45,296 nt of DNA from an uncultured Phocaeicola sp. (GTDB taxonomy: Bacteria; Bacteroidota; Bacteroidia; Bacteroidales; Bacteroidaceae), in the NCBI GenBank assembly GCA_947626525.1, contig CANQSM010000015.1, positions 1 through 45,296 of the forward strand, in the 5' to 3' direction. The position numbers were made by a program, and so were the translations under genes. Shown one piece after another: positions 26,067 through 34,735 of this stretch (positions are counted from its first letter, which is position 1; every line of letters begins with the position of its first letter). The notes under the pieces are model-generated. The model saw nothing but the letters and a program-made list of their open reading frames with translations. It had not been told where the DNA came from and did not search any database.

Positions 26067-27041
26067 TCATATCTTTCCCAGAATCTTGTCTACTACCCAA
26101 TTTGTCGGGGTGGCACTTATTCCGTTACTGGTGCAGAGCCCTTTTCCCTGTAAATGCTCTACCACGGCTTTGATGAGTGGAAGTTGCACGTAGGGAGGGT
26201 TTTCTATGGTGATTTCTTCTCTTCCTCGTTCGGTGTGCAAGGCTATCGGATCAAACGTAAATACGGAGAAGCAAATCATTCCTTTGTCGCCAATAATTTC
26301 GATCCGGTCTTCTTTGGCCGATTCGTGCGCAACGAAACACCATGAACCGGAGCCTGGCAGTCCGGATTCAAACTTGAAACAAGCACTGACCGTGTCTTCC
26401 ACTTCGTAGAGTCCGCCTCGATTGCTGCAATATCCTTCTGCTTCGAGGATGCAGCCGAACATGTCTTGCAGGATGTCCAGCTGGTGGGGAGCCAAATCGT
26501 AAAAATAACCTCCTCCGGCTATACTGGGAAGCAGACGCCACGGGAGGTTCGTTTTATTGTAGTCCATTTCGCTCGGCGGTTGGGCAAAGCGTATTTGTAT
26601 ATTGATGATTTTCCCAATCTGTCCGCTGTGTATCAACTCTTTTACTTTCAGGAAATAAGGTAGGTAACGTCGGTAGTAGGCTACGAAACAGGGGACACCC
26701 GTCTCTTTGGATATGCGGTTGATGCGTGTGCAGTCTTCGTAACAGGCTGCCATCGGTTTTTCGATATAAACCGGTTTTCCTGCTTTCATGGCCATAATAG
26801 CGAATGTGGCATGTGACGAAGGAGGCGTGGCAATGTAAATGGCATTCACATCCGGATTGTCTACCAATTCTTGTGCATCATCATACCATTTTGGAATATG
26901 GTGCCGTTGGGCATACGATTTAGCCTTGTTTATGTCACGGCTCATGACAGCCTGTACCATGGAACCTTCTATCATATTGAATGCCGGACCGCTTTTGCGC
27001 TCTGTCACATCGCCACAGCCGATAAATCCCCATTTAATCAT
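26067..27041 (-). CDS. Gfo/Idh/MocA family NAD(P)-dependent oxidoreductase
   Basis: 324 aa, cytoplasmic. The Rossmann motif GFIGCGDV is at 5-12 (GxGxxx pattern) and the catalytic EKP at 94-96 (VYIEKPMA). The C-terminal dehydrogenase domain has GGGYFYDLAPHQLDIL, where the His corresponds to the family's usual catalytic histidine. Members oxidise or dehydrate sugars, inositols or related compounds; the substrate cannot be told here. First gene of a two-gene operon with DUF4421 and divergent from a six-TM protein, sharing about 115 bp of promoter DNA. Confidence 0.9.
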   Translation of the reverse strand: MIKWGFIGCGDVTERKSGPAFNMIEGSMVQAVMSRDINKAKSYAQRHHIPKWYDDAQELVDNPDVNAIYIATPPSSHATFAIMAMKAGKPVYIEKPMAACYEDCTRINRISKETGVPCFVAYYRRYLPYFLKVKELIHSGQIGKIINIQIRFAQPPSEMDYNKTNLPWRLLPSIAGGGYFYDLAPHQLDILQDMFGCILEAEGYCSNRGGLYEVEDTVSACFKFESGLPGSGSWCFVAHESAKEDRIEIIGDKGMICFSVFTFDPIALHTERGREEITIENPPYVQLPLIKAVVEHLQGKGLCTSNGISATPTNWVVDKILGKI

Positions 27042-27089
27042 TTCTTAACTTTCTTTTCTATAATGAATAAAAAATCTGCATGCTATTAA

Positions 27090-27119
27090 TTGCAAATATA
27101 TTCATTTTCGCTACTTTTG
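27090..27119. promoter_or_regulatory. Overlapping divergent promoters
   Basis: Plus strand: TTG at 27090-27092, 19 bp, then TACTTTTG at 27112-27119, 37 bp before the six-TM gene. Minus strand: TATATTTG at 27093-27100, 52 bp before the oxidoreductase start. The two elements occupy the same 30 bp, so polymerase binding in the two directions should be mutually exclusive. Confidence 0.6.
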
Positions 27120-27156
27120 CCATGCAATAGACGCAGATTTTTTAAATATTTAGATT

Positions 27157-28071
27157 ATGGACGAGCAACTTCAAACTTCTCCCTTGTATAAATCTCGCGG
27201 CTTCTCGGGCCGTTTATTGGAAAGCTTTAAATTTCTGGAGAAAAATTTCAAGCAGATATTCAAAATTTCCATATTGGGCTTGGTGCCTGTCAGTGTCTTG
27301 TCGGCCTTGACTATGACCTTTTTTCCCATACAGGCGATGGACGGGTGGATGGTGGTTGTCTGGTGTTTGCTGATGATGTTTTTTGCATTGGTGGCCTCAC
27401 TCTATTTTCATTCATTTGTGTATGTCATGTTGGAAAAGTATGGTGAGTTGGGGTATGTGCCCTGTATGAAGCTGAAAGCTTGGTGGCTTTTGATGAAGAA
27501 AAAAATGGGCCGGATATTGTTGTATGACTTGTTCATGGCGGCTTTTGTCATGATTTGTATATTAATCGTTTTTGCTCCGTTTATCATCAGTGCGACGTCT
27601 ATGGATGCGGAGCTTGCCACAGGTTCGATGCCTGTATGGGGAATAGCCTTGTCTCTATTATTGTTTCTTGGTTTTACGTTTGCGTTTGTTCCCCTTTTCC
27701 TCATGCCGAACTTTTATCTGTTGGGTTCGGAATCTCTGATGGGGGCTTTTACCAGTTCGTACAGGTTGGGAATTCCACATTGGGGTTCGATGTTTGGTAT
27801 AGCATTGTTTACACTTATTTTGGCTTTTATTGGCGAGGCGTTGGGAGCGTTGCCATATTATATTACTGAATTGATTAATTACCTTATCGCTTTGTCGGCT
27901 GAAGACGGCAATATGGTGACGTTGCCTTTCTATTATTTGTCTTTGCGTATTGTCTTTGCTTTTTTGGCGTCCATTGCAACCTATTATGCTTCGTTGTTGG
28001 TTGTCGTACCTATGACTTTCCAATATGCTTCGCTTGTTACCATGAAAAAGGAAAAAGAGATGAACATTTAG
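27157..28071 (+). CDS. Six-TM membrane protein of unknown function
   Basis: 304 aa. About six hydrophobic helices: near 38-57, 64-92, 118-147, 157-184, 208-232 and 262-290. The N-terminus is cytoplasmic and amphipathic (RLLESFKFLEKNFKQIFKIS), similar to the pattern in the glycerophosphodiester-phosphodiesterase membrane-domain and related bacterial families. No catalytic residues stand out. Its last four bases overlap the stop of the convergent solute-binding-domain gene (shared ttag), leaving no room for a separate terminator. Conserved hypothetical in Bacteroides as far as I recognise it. Confidence 0.75.
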   Translation: MDEQLQTSPLYKSRGFSGRLLESFKFLEKNFKQIFKISILGLVPVSVLSALTMTFFPIQAMDGWMVVVWCLLMMFFALVASLYFHSFVYVMLEKYGELGYVPCMKLKAWWLLMKKKMGRILLYDLFMAAFVMICILIVFAPFIISATSMDAELATGSMPVWGIALSLLLFLGFTFAFVPLFLMPNFYLLGSESLMGAFTSSYRLGIPHWGSMFGIALFTLILAFIGEALGALPYYITELINYLIALSAEDGNMVTLPFYYLSLRIVFAFLASIATYYASLLVVVPMTFQYASLVTMKKEKEMNI

Positions 28072-28883
28072 TTTTTTTGATACTTTTGCAGTAAAATCAT
28101 ATAAGTTTTGCTTTGCATGAAAAGGCGCAACCAATGGTTGAGTGTATCAAGCAGCATAGGTGATTGTTTGCTTACTCCCCATGCATAAAATTGGTTGAAA
28201 CTGATTTCTGTACTGATATCTAATTGTGGAAAATCAGATAAGGAAGCTTGTGCAACTCCTGCTTCACATACAGCATAATCAATGTCTCCGTGGGCAACCA
28301 ATGCCATAAGTTGCTCTATGCTGTATTTTTCTATTTCTTTTACGATAATGGTGTCGCCAATTTCCTTGCTTAGATTGTGGATGCGGTAGCTTATAGGAGA
28401 ATGATGGGGAATGTAAACTGTTTTGCCGGCTAATTCCAGTTGATTATGTACAAATGCCGTATCGGATTTTTCTTTGCTTCGTTGTACCAATACCTGTTTG
28501 TTTAAAAGAATAGGGTGCGTAAAAGATAAAGGTGAATCCTTGGATTCGCTGGTTACTAGGATGCTGTGGGCTATGACATCATAAATACCATGGTTTACTC
28601 CGTTGATTTGTTTTTCCAGATTCATTTCGGGAGTGATGTGCAATCGCAAGCCTTTTTCTTTGGCAAAGGCTTGTATCAGTTCATAATGAAATCCTGAAAG
28701 CGTGTCATTTTCTATATGGTAACTGACCGAATTATATTCGGTCGTTACATTTAAGACTCCGGAGGCAACTATTTCTTTATAGTCTCTAGGCTTTCCCTCT
28801 TCTTCATGCGAGCATAGTAAATAAGTTGCAATCAGGGCTGAAAGGGTTCCCATTATCACATATTTCAGAACTTTTCTTTTCAT
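28068..28883 (-). CDS. Membrane-anchored solute-binding domain protein (MltF-N-like)
   Basis: 271 aa. An N-terminal TM or lipoprotein-like anchor (residues 7-24; YLLCS lacks the small residue expected before a lipidated Cys). The rest, from about 36, is one bacterial extracellular solute-binding family 3 domain: VLNVTTEYNSVSYH, GFHYELIQAFAKEKGL, VIAHSILVTSES and GDIDYAVCEAG. In MltF this domain precedes a lytic transglycosylase domain, which is absent here. It follows the putative porin by 5 bp. It could sense or bind amino acids or muropeptides in the periplasm; the ligand is unknown. Confidence 0.8.
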   Translation of the reverse strand: MKRKVLKYVIMGTLSALIATYLLCSHEEEGKPRDYKEIVASGVLNVTTEYNSVSYHIENDTLSGFHYELIQAFAKEKGLRLHITPEMNLEKQINGVNHGIYDVIAHSILVTSESKDSPLSFTHPILLNKQVLVQRSKEKSDTAFVHNQLELAGKTVYIPHHSPISYRIHNLSKEIGDTIIVKEIEKYSIEQLMALVAHGDIDYAVCEAGVAQASLSDFPQLDISTEISFNQFYAWGVSKQSPMLLDTLNHWLRLFMQSKTYMILLQKYQKN

Positions 28884-28888
28884 AGGGA

Positions 28889-30964
28889 CTAGTTAAAGAA
28901 GTTCCATGAAAGTCCCCATTTAAATACCATCGGGTTGATAGGATAATGTGGAGCCAGAAAGTAATTAGACTTACCTGTTCCTTCGTTTACGTGCGAGAAC
29001 ATAACATAAATACGTGTATGCTTTAAATGCAAGTTTGCATAGACATTTACGATGGGATAATTACCTATTTCAATACGGTTTTCCGGATTTTGTGTATAGA
29101 ATTGTCCCATAGCCGGAGAATAATCCGGTGCGTAATACTTGGTGAAGTAGCGTACGTCTGCTCCTAATTCCACACTGAGTACTTTCTTGGCCACCTTGAA
29201 GTCCAGATAAAGGTTGTGGTACAGAGAGAGTTTTGGCAGAGGAAGCACCTCTTCGTTGCTGCTCTTCTGGTAGGCTATTTCATTATCCAGATGCAGAATG
29301 CCGAACTTGAAATCCTTTTTCAGTATGGCACTGATCACTTGTATGTTGTCCGTGCATTGCCGTACTGCCACATTGTTTCTGTATCGGATGCTTTGTGGAG
29401 CCCCCTCATTGTCTGTTGGTGGCGTGGAGACTTCACTGGCATTGGCAAAGTAAGTATAATTCTTTATGTTTTCCACCCCTACTCGGAGGTTGGTTTTCCA
29501 TTTTTTAGAGATGAATTCTCCCTCAATGCGGGAACGAAGTTCTTTAGCTAGGTCATCATGGTTCCACCAAAGATGTTGTGAATGGTAATGGCGGAAATAG
29601 AAAGAGGGGGTAATACGTTTGGTAAAGGCGTGGGCGGCCAATTGAATGGTGTCTTTGAACAGTCGGAAATTCAAGTCCAGTTTACCGTCAATGTCAAATT
29701 GGCCGGCATCTTCTCCGGTAAGGACCGTTTCACCTCTTACGGTGTAATGAAGGGTTTTTCCAAATCTTTTGGAGAGTTCACCACCGATGGAGAGGATGTT
29801 TTCTGTATATTTTTTGGTAAATGGAGATGTGGAGGTATTCAATGTGTCCGGTAACTCGAATTTACGTATTTCGTAGGATACGAAACCTGTCAATCCCGCC
29901 TTGGCCCATTTATTGAACCCTTCATGCAAAGCAATGGCAAATGTGTTTTTGATAGAAGAGTTTCGGGTAATGTCCAATGTGGAATCTCCAGGGAGATAGT
30001 TATGAAGATAATAGTTGTCCGGCGTATCGTAAGCAATGTATTTACGTTTGTAGTTTTGTATTTTTAAAGTATGTATAAAGCTTGTAACGGGAACGAAGTC
30101 CATATAATGCTGTGCCGTATCAAGAGGCTCTTTATGGAATCCTAAGTTGTAGCGGTGTGTCAAAAACAGATAATAATTATCATTTCGGTTCCATGTTTTA
30201 TCAAATGTAGTCGGAATGTCTGATGGATTGTAAGTATTGGGTAGATCTTCCGGATTAGTAATGTAAATGTCATCTTCTATTCCTCCGTTTTCAGCCATTT
30301 TCATGTGATTTCCGCTGAATATGAAATTCAGGTTATAATGGTCGCCTAAATAAGATGAAAACAGGGTTCCGTTGAAAAACGAAGTGGATTGATTGTTATA
30401 CATTCCTCGTCCGTATAGGTAATCGAATGTAAATCCAAAACTTAGGCGGCGGTTTGCATTGACTCCGAAATAAGAGCGGAAACGGTCTTCACCGTCTGTC
30501 TGATTTCCGGCTGAATAATAGGACAGATTGGTAAATGGTGATTTGGTATTGATGAAGTGAAAGTCTTCCGTGCGAACCAAAAAGAAATCATACGGATCTG
30601 TGAACAGGAACTGGGAAGGTTCTTTCCGGTCGAAGAAAATTCGCGAAAGGCGTGGCGCTCCCATATTCCCCAAATAATTATAATGGCCGTTCATGCCATC
30701 AGTCAGGTGTATATTCTGAAATTGGTGTCGTAAAGTATCGACTTCTGTGGAATGTATGGTTCCCAGCCAATCGACTGTCCACATTCGTATACCGATTGGG
30801 ATGGTTTTCGAATCAACTGTAGTCGTATCGTTGGGATCTTCGTTAGGATCCTGATTAATAGTACGTGGCCCGTCGGTTGTCTGATTATACAAGCGATTTG
30901 TTTGCGCAAGTACTCCTTGTGCAATGGCAAAAATGGCTGTGAGTATAAGTAGTAAATGTTTCAT
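28889..30964 (-). CDS. Putative porin (Bacteroidetes Porin_10-like)
   Basis: About 691 aa from the ATG at 30964 (MKHLLLILTAIFAIAQ); a TTG four codons upstream is the other possible start. The signal peptide ends near VLAQ. The body has the putative-porin signature WTVDWLGTIHSTEVDTLRHQFQNIH, the NMGAPRLSRIFFDR stretch and a long series of amphipathic strands ending in FKWGLSWNFFN, which gives the terminal aromatic of an outer-membrane barrel. Family function is annotated only as porin. Operon with the solute-binding-domain gene, 5 bp apart. Confidence 0.85.
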   Translation of the reverse strand: MKHLLLILTAIFAIAQGVLAQTNRLYNQTTDGPRTINQDPNEDPNDTTTVDSKTIPIGIRMWTVDWLGTIHSTEVDTLRHQFQNIHLTDGMNGHYNYLGNMGAPRLSRIFFDRKEPSQFLFTDPYDFFLVRTEDFHFINTKSPFTNLSYYSAGNQTDGEDRFRSYFGVNANRRLSFGFTFDYLYGRGMYNNQSTSFFNGTLFSSYLGDHYNLNFIFSGNHMKMAENGGIEDDIYITNPEDLPNTYNPSDIPTTFDKTWNRNDNYYLFLTHRYNLGFHKEPLDTAQHYMDFVPVTSFIHTLKIQNYKRKYIAYDTPDNYYLHNYLPGDSTLDITRNSSIKNTFAIALHEGFNKWAKAGLTGFVSYEIRKFELPDTLNTSTSPFTKKYTENILSIGGELSKRFGKTLHYTVRGETVLTGEDAGQFDIDGKLDLNFRLFKDTIQLAAHAFTKRITPSFYFRHYHSQHLWWNHDDLAKELRSRIEGEFISKKWKTNLRVGVENIKNYTYFANASEVSTPPTDNEGAPQSIRYRNNVAVRQCTDNIQVISAILKKDFKFGILHLDNEIAYQKSSNEEVLPLPKLSLYHNLYLDFKVAKKVLSVELGADVRYFTKYYAPDYSPAMGQFYTQNPENRIEIGNYPIVNVYANLHLKHTRIYVMFSHVNEGTGKSNYFLAPHYPINPMVFKWGLSWNFFN

Positions 30965-31218
30965 AATTAGGCGCAAAAATACAACAAAAAACGAAACGCA
31001 TATTCCTTTCGGAGGGGAAACTTCTTATTTGAAAATATTTTTTATGATTCAGACGGTATATTTCATCTCTATCTGTTTTATGTATGGACAATGCCCGAAT
31101 CTATAGGCTATGTATGGTTTAGGGAGGTTTTCACTCGAAGGAGTTCGTCTTACCAATAGAAATTGAAAGTTGAAAATCTTATAGATTGAAACTCTGAAAA
31201 GAAAAATCTCCTTAATTT

Positions 31219-31325
31219 TAACTTTGTACCATAAAGCATGAAGACTAAAATAAGGGGAGGGGTATATTTTAATTTATAAATATAGGTAAAGCTGTCTCGT
31301 TTTTGTATTTTGAGACAGCTTTTTT
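31219..31325 (+). ncRNA. Candidate small RNA with promoter element and terminator
   Basis: The plus strand has a TAACTTTG -7-like element at 31219-31226, which would start a transcript near 31233. A strong hairpin, aaagctgtctc (31288-31298) and gagacagcttt (31312-31322), followed by T-rich sequence, ends it near 31325. The predicted RNA is about 92 nt and belongs to no plus-strand gene. A 13-codon ORF (start 31238, MKTKIRGG-) lies within it without support for translation. No -33 is seen at normal spacing. The hairpin may instead just end the minus-strand operon. The remaining AT-rich DNA between 30985 and 31417 shows nothing else. Confidence 0.35.
31288..31325. terminator. Bidirectional intrinsic terminator
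   Basis: An 11-bp perfect stem with a 13-nt loop and a T6 tract on the plus strand. On the minus strand the tail is less T-rich, but it lies about 93 bp after the end of the 2-oxoacid oxidoreductase operon. Confidence 0.75.
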
Positions 31326-31417
31326 GCTGATAAGGATACTCAAGTTTCAGACTGAAGAATCTTTTTCCAAAAATTGAGTGCTAAAATATTCTTTATAAGT
31401 AAGTGCTATAGGTGAGG

Positions 31418-31963
31418 TTATTCCTGTGGATGGATAATTTCCATGCCTTTGCGGATAGCAGCCTCATTCATAGGTATCAAGTGGTGATGACGTTCGGGTA
31501 ATGTTTTTCTCAGTCCTTTCAACACACTTTCAATCAAAACGATTGGGTGAAGCTTTAGTAATCCTCCCAAAACGATCATATTGAAAGCTTTTGTATTATT
31601 CATTTCGGCGGCGGCATCCATTGCATCAATTCTATAGACATGAATATCTTTGCGTGTAGGTGGTGCAAATATTCCATATCCGTCGTAGATGAGCGTTCCG
31701 CCTGGTTTGATTTTATTTTCAAATTTCTCTAATGAAGGTTGATTCAGGATAATGGCTGTATCATAACGACTGAGAATCGGTGATGAGATACGTTCATCGC
31801 TGACAATAACCGTCACGTTGGCTGTACCGCCTCGCTGCTCCGGACCGTAAGCAGGCATCCATGTAACTTCTTTTCCTTCCATCAAACCGGAATAGGCGAG
31901 GATCTTACCCATTGACAAAACTCCTTGTCCACCGAATCCGGATATAATAATTTCTTCTTTCAT
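31418..31963 (-). CDS. 2-oxoacid:ferredoxin oxidoreductase gamma subunit
   Basis: 181 aa. SGFGGQGVLSMGKIL at 8-22 and YGPEQRGGTANVTVIVS are signatures of the catalytic gamma domain of pyruvate/2-oxoacid ferredoxin oxidoreductases. Together with the alpha and beta subunits it forms the enzyme that oxidatively decarboxylates 2-oxoacids to acyl-CoA with reduction of ferredoxin, in the cytoplasm. Last gene of the operon, 4 bp after the TPP-binding subunit. The substrate (branched-chain 2-oxoacid or 2-oxoglutarate) cannot be decided from sequence alone. Confidence 0.92.
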   Translation of the reverse strand: MKEEIIISGFGGQGVLSMGKILAYSGLMEGKEVTWMPAYGPEQRGGTANVTVIVSDERISSPILSRYDTAIILNQPSLEKFENKIKPGGTLIYDGYGIFAPPTRKDIHVYRIDAMDAAAEMNNTKAFNMIVLGGLLKLHPIVLIESVLKGLRKTLPERHHHLIPMNEAAIRKGMEIIHPQE

Positions 31964-31967
31964 AGTT

Positions 31968-32732
31968 TTACTCCTTATCTTTTAAATCTCCTAATGGGTA
32001 ATAGGGAAACATATTTTCTTCCATCCATTTGTTAGCTGCTGCCGGTGACATTTTCCAACCGGAGTTGCAAGTAGATACGATTTCTACCAAGCTGGATCCT
32101 TTGCCGTTCATTGAGTTTTCAAACGCTTTGCGTATGGCTTTTTTAGCTTTACGTATGGCGGCAACTGTATGAACGGATTGTCTTGTTACATAGCAAGTTC
32201 CTTCGAGTGTTGCTGCAATCTCAGTCATTTTCAGAGGGTAACCATGTAAGTGTACATCTCTTCCATAAGGGCAAGTTGCTGTTCTCATGCCAACTAAAGT
32301 TGTCGGAGCCATTTGGCCACCCGTCATTCCGTAAATAGCATTATTGATAAAAATAATGGCAATATTTTCCCCGCGATTTAATGCATGGATTGTTTCGGCT
32401 GTGCCTATACATGCCAAGTCTCCATCTCCTTGGTAAGTAAATACCAGCCGATCGGGCCATAAACGTTTGATGGCGGAAGCTACTGCAGGCGCGCGCCCAT
32501 GAGCGGCTTCTTCCCAATCGATATCCAGATAATTGTACATGAAAACAGCACATCCTACAGGGGAAATACCAATGGCTTTTTCTTCCATTCCCATTTCCTC
32601 AATGACCTCTGCTACCAATTTGTGTACCACTCCGTGACTACATCCCGGGCAATAATGCATCGCATTGTCATTCAGTAATGTCGACTTTTTATAAACCAGA
32701 TTCTCAGGTTTTATTATATTTTCTTTCGTCAT
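31968..32732 (-). CDS. 2-oxoacid:ferredoxin oxidoreductase beta (TPP-binding) subunit
   Basis: 254 aa. The TPP/Mg-binding motif is GDGDLACIG at 102-110 with Asn130-Asn131 before AIYGMTGGQ, and CPGC at 28-31 contributes cluster-binding cysteines in this family. It binds thiamine diphosphate and carries out the decarboxylation step. Located between a 55-aa membrane protein (22 bp away) and the gamma subunit (4 bp). Typical length for the short beta subunit of KorB/VorA-type enzymes. Confidence 0.92.
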   Translation of the reverse strand: MTKENIIKPENLVYKKSTLLNDNAMHYCPGCSHGVVHKLVAEVIEEMGMEEKAIGISPVGCAVFMYNYLDIDWEEAAHGRAPAVASAIKRLWPDRLVFTYQGDGDLACIGTAETIHALNRGENIAIIFINNAIYGMTGGQMAPTTLVGMRTATCPYGRDVHLHGYPLKMTEIAATLEGTCYVTRQSVHTVAAIRKAKKAIRKAFENSMNGKGSSLVEIVSTCNSGWKMSPAAANKWMEENMFPYYPLGDLKDKE

Positions 32733-32754
32733 AATTAAATGTTCTAGGTGTTAA

Positions 32755-32922
32755 CTAACGCATGATTCGCAAAATAATCTCCATCATTTTTAAAAAGAGA
32801 GAAATTGCGCAAACATAAAAGAATGGATGCCTGTCTTCCAATGTAAAATAGAGGATGATAGAAATCAGGGCTCCAATCATGAATAGCGTATTCAATATGG
32901 TTCTAAGTTTATCTCTGTTCAT
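32755..32922 (-). CDS. Small membrane protein inside the oxidoreductase operon
   Basis: 55 aa, found by translating the gap between the alpha and beta subunits: ATG at 32922, TAG at 32755-32757. Sequence starts MNRDKLRTILNTLFMIGAL and contains two hydrophobic helices, about 9-27 and 33-50, separated by LEDRHPFF, ending in a basic tail RIMR. It begins 4 bp after the alpha-subunit stop and ends 22 bp before the beta subunit, so spacing fits a translated operon member. No family is recognised. It may tether the complex to the membrane or assist it; this is inference from position. Confidence 0.75.
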   Translation of the reverse strand: MNRDKLRTILNTLFMIGALISIILYFTLEDRHPFFYVCAISLFLKMMEIILRIMR

Positions 32923-32926
32923 AAGC

Positions 32927-34009
32927 CTATTTCATCAGTTTTTCTTTGATTGCATCAACCACTTCGTCTGGATCGGGAACAATACCTCCCATACGTCCGG
33001 AGTGAACTGTTTTTATGTTGCTTTGCAGAGCCAGTCGAACATCTTCTATCATTTGGCCGGCATTCAGTTCAAGTACTAAGATGCCTTTCATGTGATGAGA
33101 TAAATGTTCTATTTTGTGGTATGGGAATGGCCAGAGGGTAATAGGTCGTAATAAACCGACTTTGATACCCTGTTCACGGGCTATTTCTATAGCTTTCATT
33201 CCGATGCGGGCGCACGATCCGAATGCTACAATCAGATATTCTGCGTCTTCGCATTGTATTTCTTCACAACGAACTTCGTTTTTTTCTATTTCCCTGTATT
33301 TGGCTTGCAAATGAATGTTACGTTGTTCCATAATAACTGGATCCAGCTCTAAGGACGTAATGATGTTGGGTTTGCGCCCTTTCTTTTTACCGTTAGCGGC
33401 CCAAGGGCATTGAGCAATGATTTCTTCTTCGGTACGACGGGGACGGAAAGGAGGAAGTACTGCTTTTTCCATCATTTGTCCGATGACTCCGTCAGCCAGA
33501 ATCATGGCCGGATTGCGGTATTTGAAAGCCAAATCGAATGCCAAACTTACAAAATCCGCCATTTCCTGTACGGATGATGGAGCTAACACTATCAGACGAT
33601 AGTCACCGTGTCCTCCTCCTTTTGTACTCTGGAAATAATCAGACTGGCTGGGTTGGATAGTTCCTAATCCCGGGCCTCCACGCATGATGTTGACAATCAG
33701 ACAGGGGAGTTCTGCTCCAGCAATGTATGAAATTCCTTCTTGTTTCAAACTCACGCCGGGACTCGAGGAAGAGGTAAATACCATTTTTCCTGTAGCCGCT
33801 GCGCCATATACCATATTAATGGCTGCTACTTCGCTTTCTGCTTGAAGTACCACCATGCCTGTAGTTTCCCACGGTTTTTCTTCGGCAAGGGTTTCCAACA
33901 CTTCCGATTGTGGAGTAATAGGATAACCGAAATAGCCGTCTGCACCGCAACGGATGGCGGCACGGGCAATCGCTTCGTTTCCCTTCATTAAAACAACTTC
34001 TTCTGCCAT
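32927..34009 (-). CDS. vorB: 2-oxoacid:ferredoxin oxidoreductase alpha subunit (VorB-like)
   Basis: 360 aa. It has the pyrimidine-binding domain features of the family: GYPITPQSEVLE, AESEVAAINMVYGAAATGKMVFTSSSSPGVSL and the following GGPGLGTIQPSQSDYF, plus the C-terminal transketolase-like domain (VLELNAGQMIEDVRLAL). Bacteroides proteins of this type are usually named 3-methyl-2-oxobutanoate dehydrogenase subunit VorB; the name rests on recall, and 2-oxoglutarate is an alternative substrate. Third gene of the operon, after the ferredoxin-like subunit (11 bp). Confidence 0.9.
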   Translation of the reverse strand: MAEEVVLMKGNEAIARAAIRCGADGYFGYPITPQSEVLETLAEEKPWETTGMVVLQAESEVAAINMVYGAAATGKMVFTSSSSPGVSLKQEGISYIAGAELPCLIVNIMRGGPGLGTIQPSQSDYFQSTKGGGHGDYRLIVLAPSSVQEMADFVSLAFDLAFKYRNPAMILADGVIGQMMEKAVLPPFRPRRTEEEIIAQCPWAANGKKKGRKPNIITSLELDPVIMEQRNIHLQAKYREIEKNEVRCEEIQCEDAEYLIVAFGSCARIGMKAIEIAREQGIKVGLLRPITLWPFPYHKIEHLSHHMKGILVLELNAGQMIEDVRLALQSNIKTVHSGRMGGIVPDPDEVVDAIKEKLMK

Positions 34010-34020
34010 ATAGTTAATAG

Positions 34021-34248
34021 TTAAAGTTTGGTTTTATAAACAGTGATGCATCCGTCGGGACATACAATTGCGCATGAAGAACATCCGTTGCATTTGTCTT
34101 CCTCTATTTGTGAGGCATATGGATACCCTTTTTTATTTACTTCTTTTTGGGTCAGAGCCAAAATATTAAGTGGGCATGCCACAACGCATAGGCTACAGCC
34201 TTTACATCGTTCCGTATCTACTACAATTGCACCTTTAATTGTTGCCAT
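34021..34248 (-). CDS. 2[4Fe-4S] ferredoxin-like delta subunit
   Basis: 75 aa with two complete CxxCxxCxxxC motifs: Cys15, 18, 21, 25 (CKGCSLCVVACP) and Cys53, 56, 59, 63 (CNGCSSCAIVCP). It carries electrons from the TPP-bound intermediate to soluble ferredoxin. Second gene of the operon, 11 bp after the TPR gene and 11 bp before the alpha subunit. The length fits a stand-alone delta subunit. Confidence 0.95.
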   Translation of the reverse strand: MATIKGAIVVDTERCKGCSLCVVACPLNILALTQKEVNKKGYPYASQIEEDKCNGCSSCAIVCPDGCITVYKTKL

Positions 34249-34259
34249 AAATAAATTCG

Positions 34260-34532
34260 TTATTGGTTGAACATGTCTTTATTATAGAAATTCAAAATAT
34301 CCATTGTCATTTCTTTGGCTTGTTGTGCCGGACTATTGGGATTGCGTTCTATAGCTTCGAGATAATTGTTAAGTGCCATTTGCCAGTTTCCCAGCTTACG
34401 GTATGCGTTGCCACGGAGATAATATAATTCGTCAGAAGGGAGAGAATTTTCTATCAGGATGTCGAGTTTGCGTATAGCGATTGCTACATTGCCTTCCTTT
34501 AATTCTTTTTTAATCATTTCCAGATTCTCCAT
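34260..34532 (-). CDS. Small TPR protein heading the oxidoreductase operon
   Basis: 90 aa containing two tetratricopeptide-type helix pairs; the clearer is DELYYLRGNAYRKLGNWQMALNNYLEAIERNPN at about 34-66, with the TPR Gly/Ala/Tyr pattern. TPRs mediate protein contacts. It is the first gene of the operon, 11 bp before the ferredoxin-like subunit, and may help assemble the complex, though that is inference. A TATCTTCG near 34565 (one mismatch to TAnnTTTG) is a possible -7 element. Confidence 0.85.
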   Translation of the reverse strand: MENLEMIKKELKEGNVAIAIRKLDILIENSLPSDELYYLRGNAYRKLGNWQMALNNYLEAIERNPNSPAQQAKEMTMDILNFYNKDMFNQ

Positions 34533-34638
34533 GTGTATACTTTGAGATGAAATTTGATACGAAGATAGTTTTTAATTCATGAATCGTACTTTTTTGCATG
34601 AAGAATAAAGTTTTTTTATACTAATTTAGAATAAAATT

Positions 34639-34680
34639 AAGACTCTAAAATCAATGTACTATATTGATTTTTAGAGTCTT
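34639..34680 (-). terminator. Hairpin after the DUF4468 gene
   Basis: Arms aagactctaaaatcaa (34639-34654) and ttgatttttagagtctt (34664-34680) pair almost fully, with a one-base bulge and a 9-nt loop. It lies 56 bp after the DUF4468 gene and is followed on the minus strand by an AT-rich tail (ttttattc). It separates that gene from the operon downstream. Confidence 0.7.
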
Positions 34681-34735
34681 AATTGCTGTTTTATGTATAG
34701 TTTCAATTGAAACTATCACTTGTCTTTTTGCTATT

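Noticed and set aside
28889-30976. Upstream TTG start for the porin
   Set aside because: The ATG four codons later gives a standard signal peptide (MKHLLLILTAIF), so the shorter form is preferred.
30974-30981. TATTTTTG on the minus strand just before the porin gene, matching the -7 consensus
   Set aside because: It would start transcription about three bases from the start codon, leaving no room for a leader, and no -33 element is visible.
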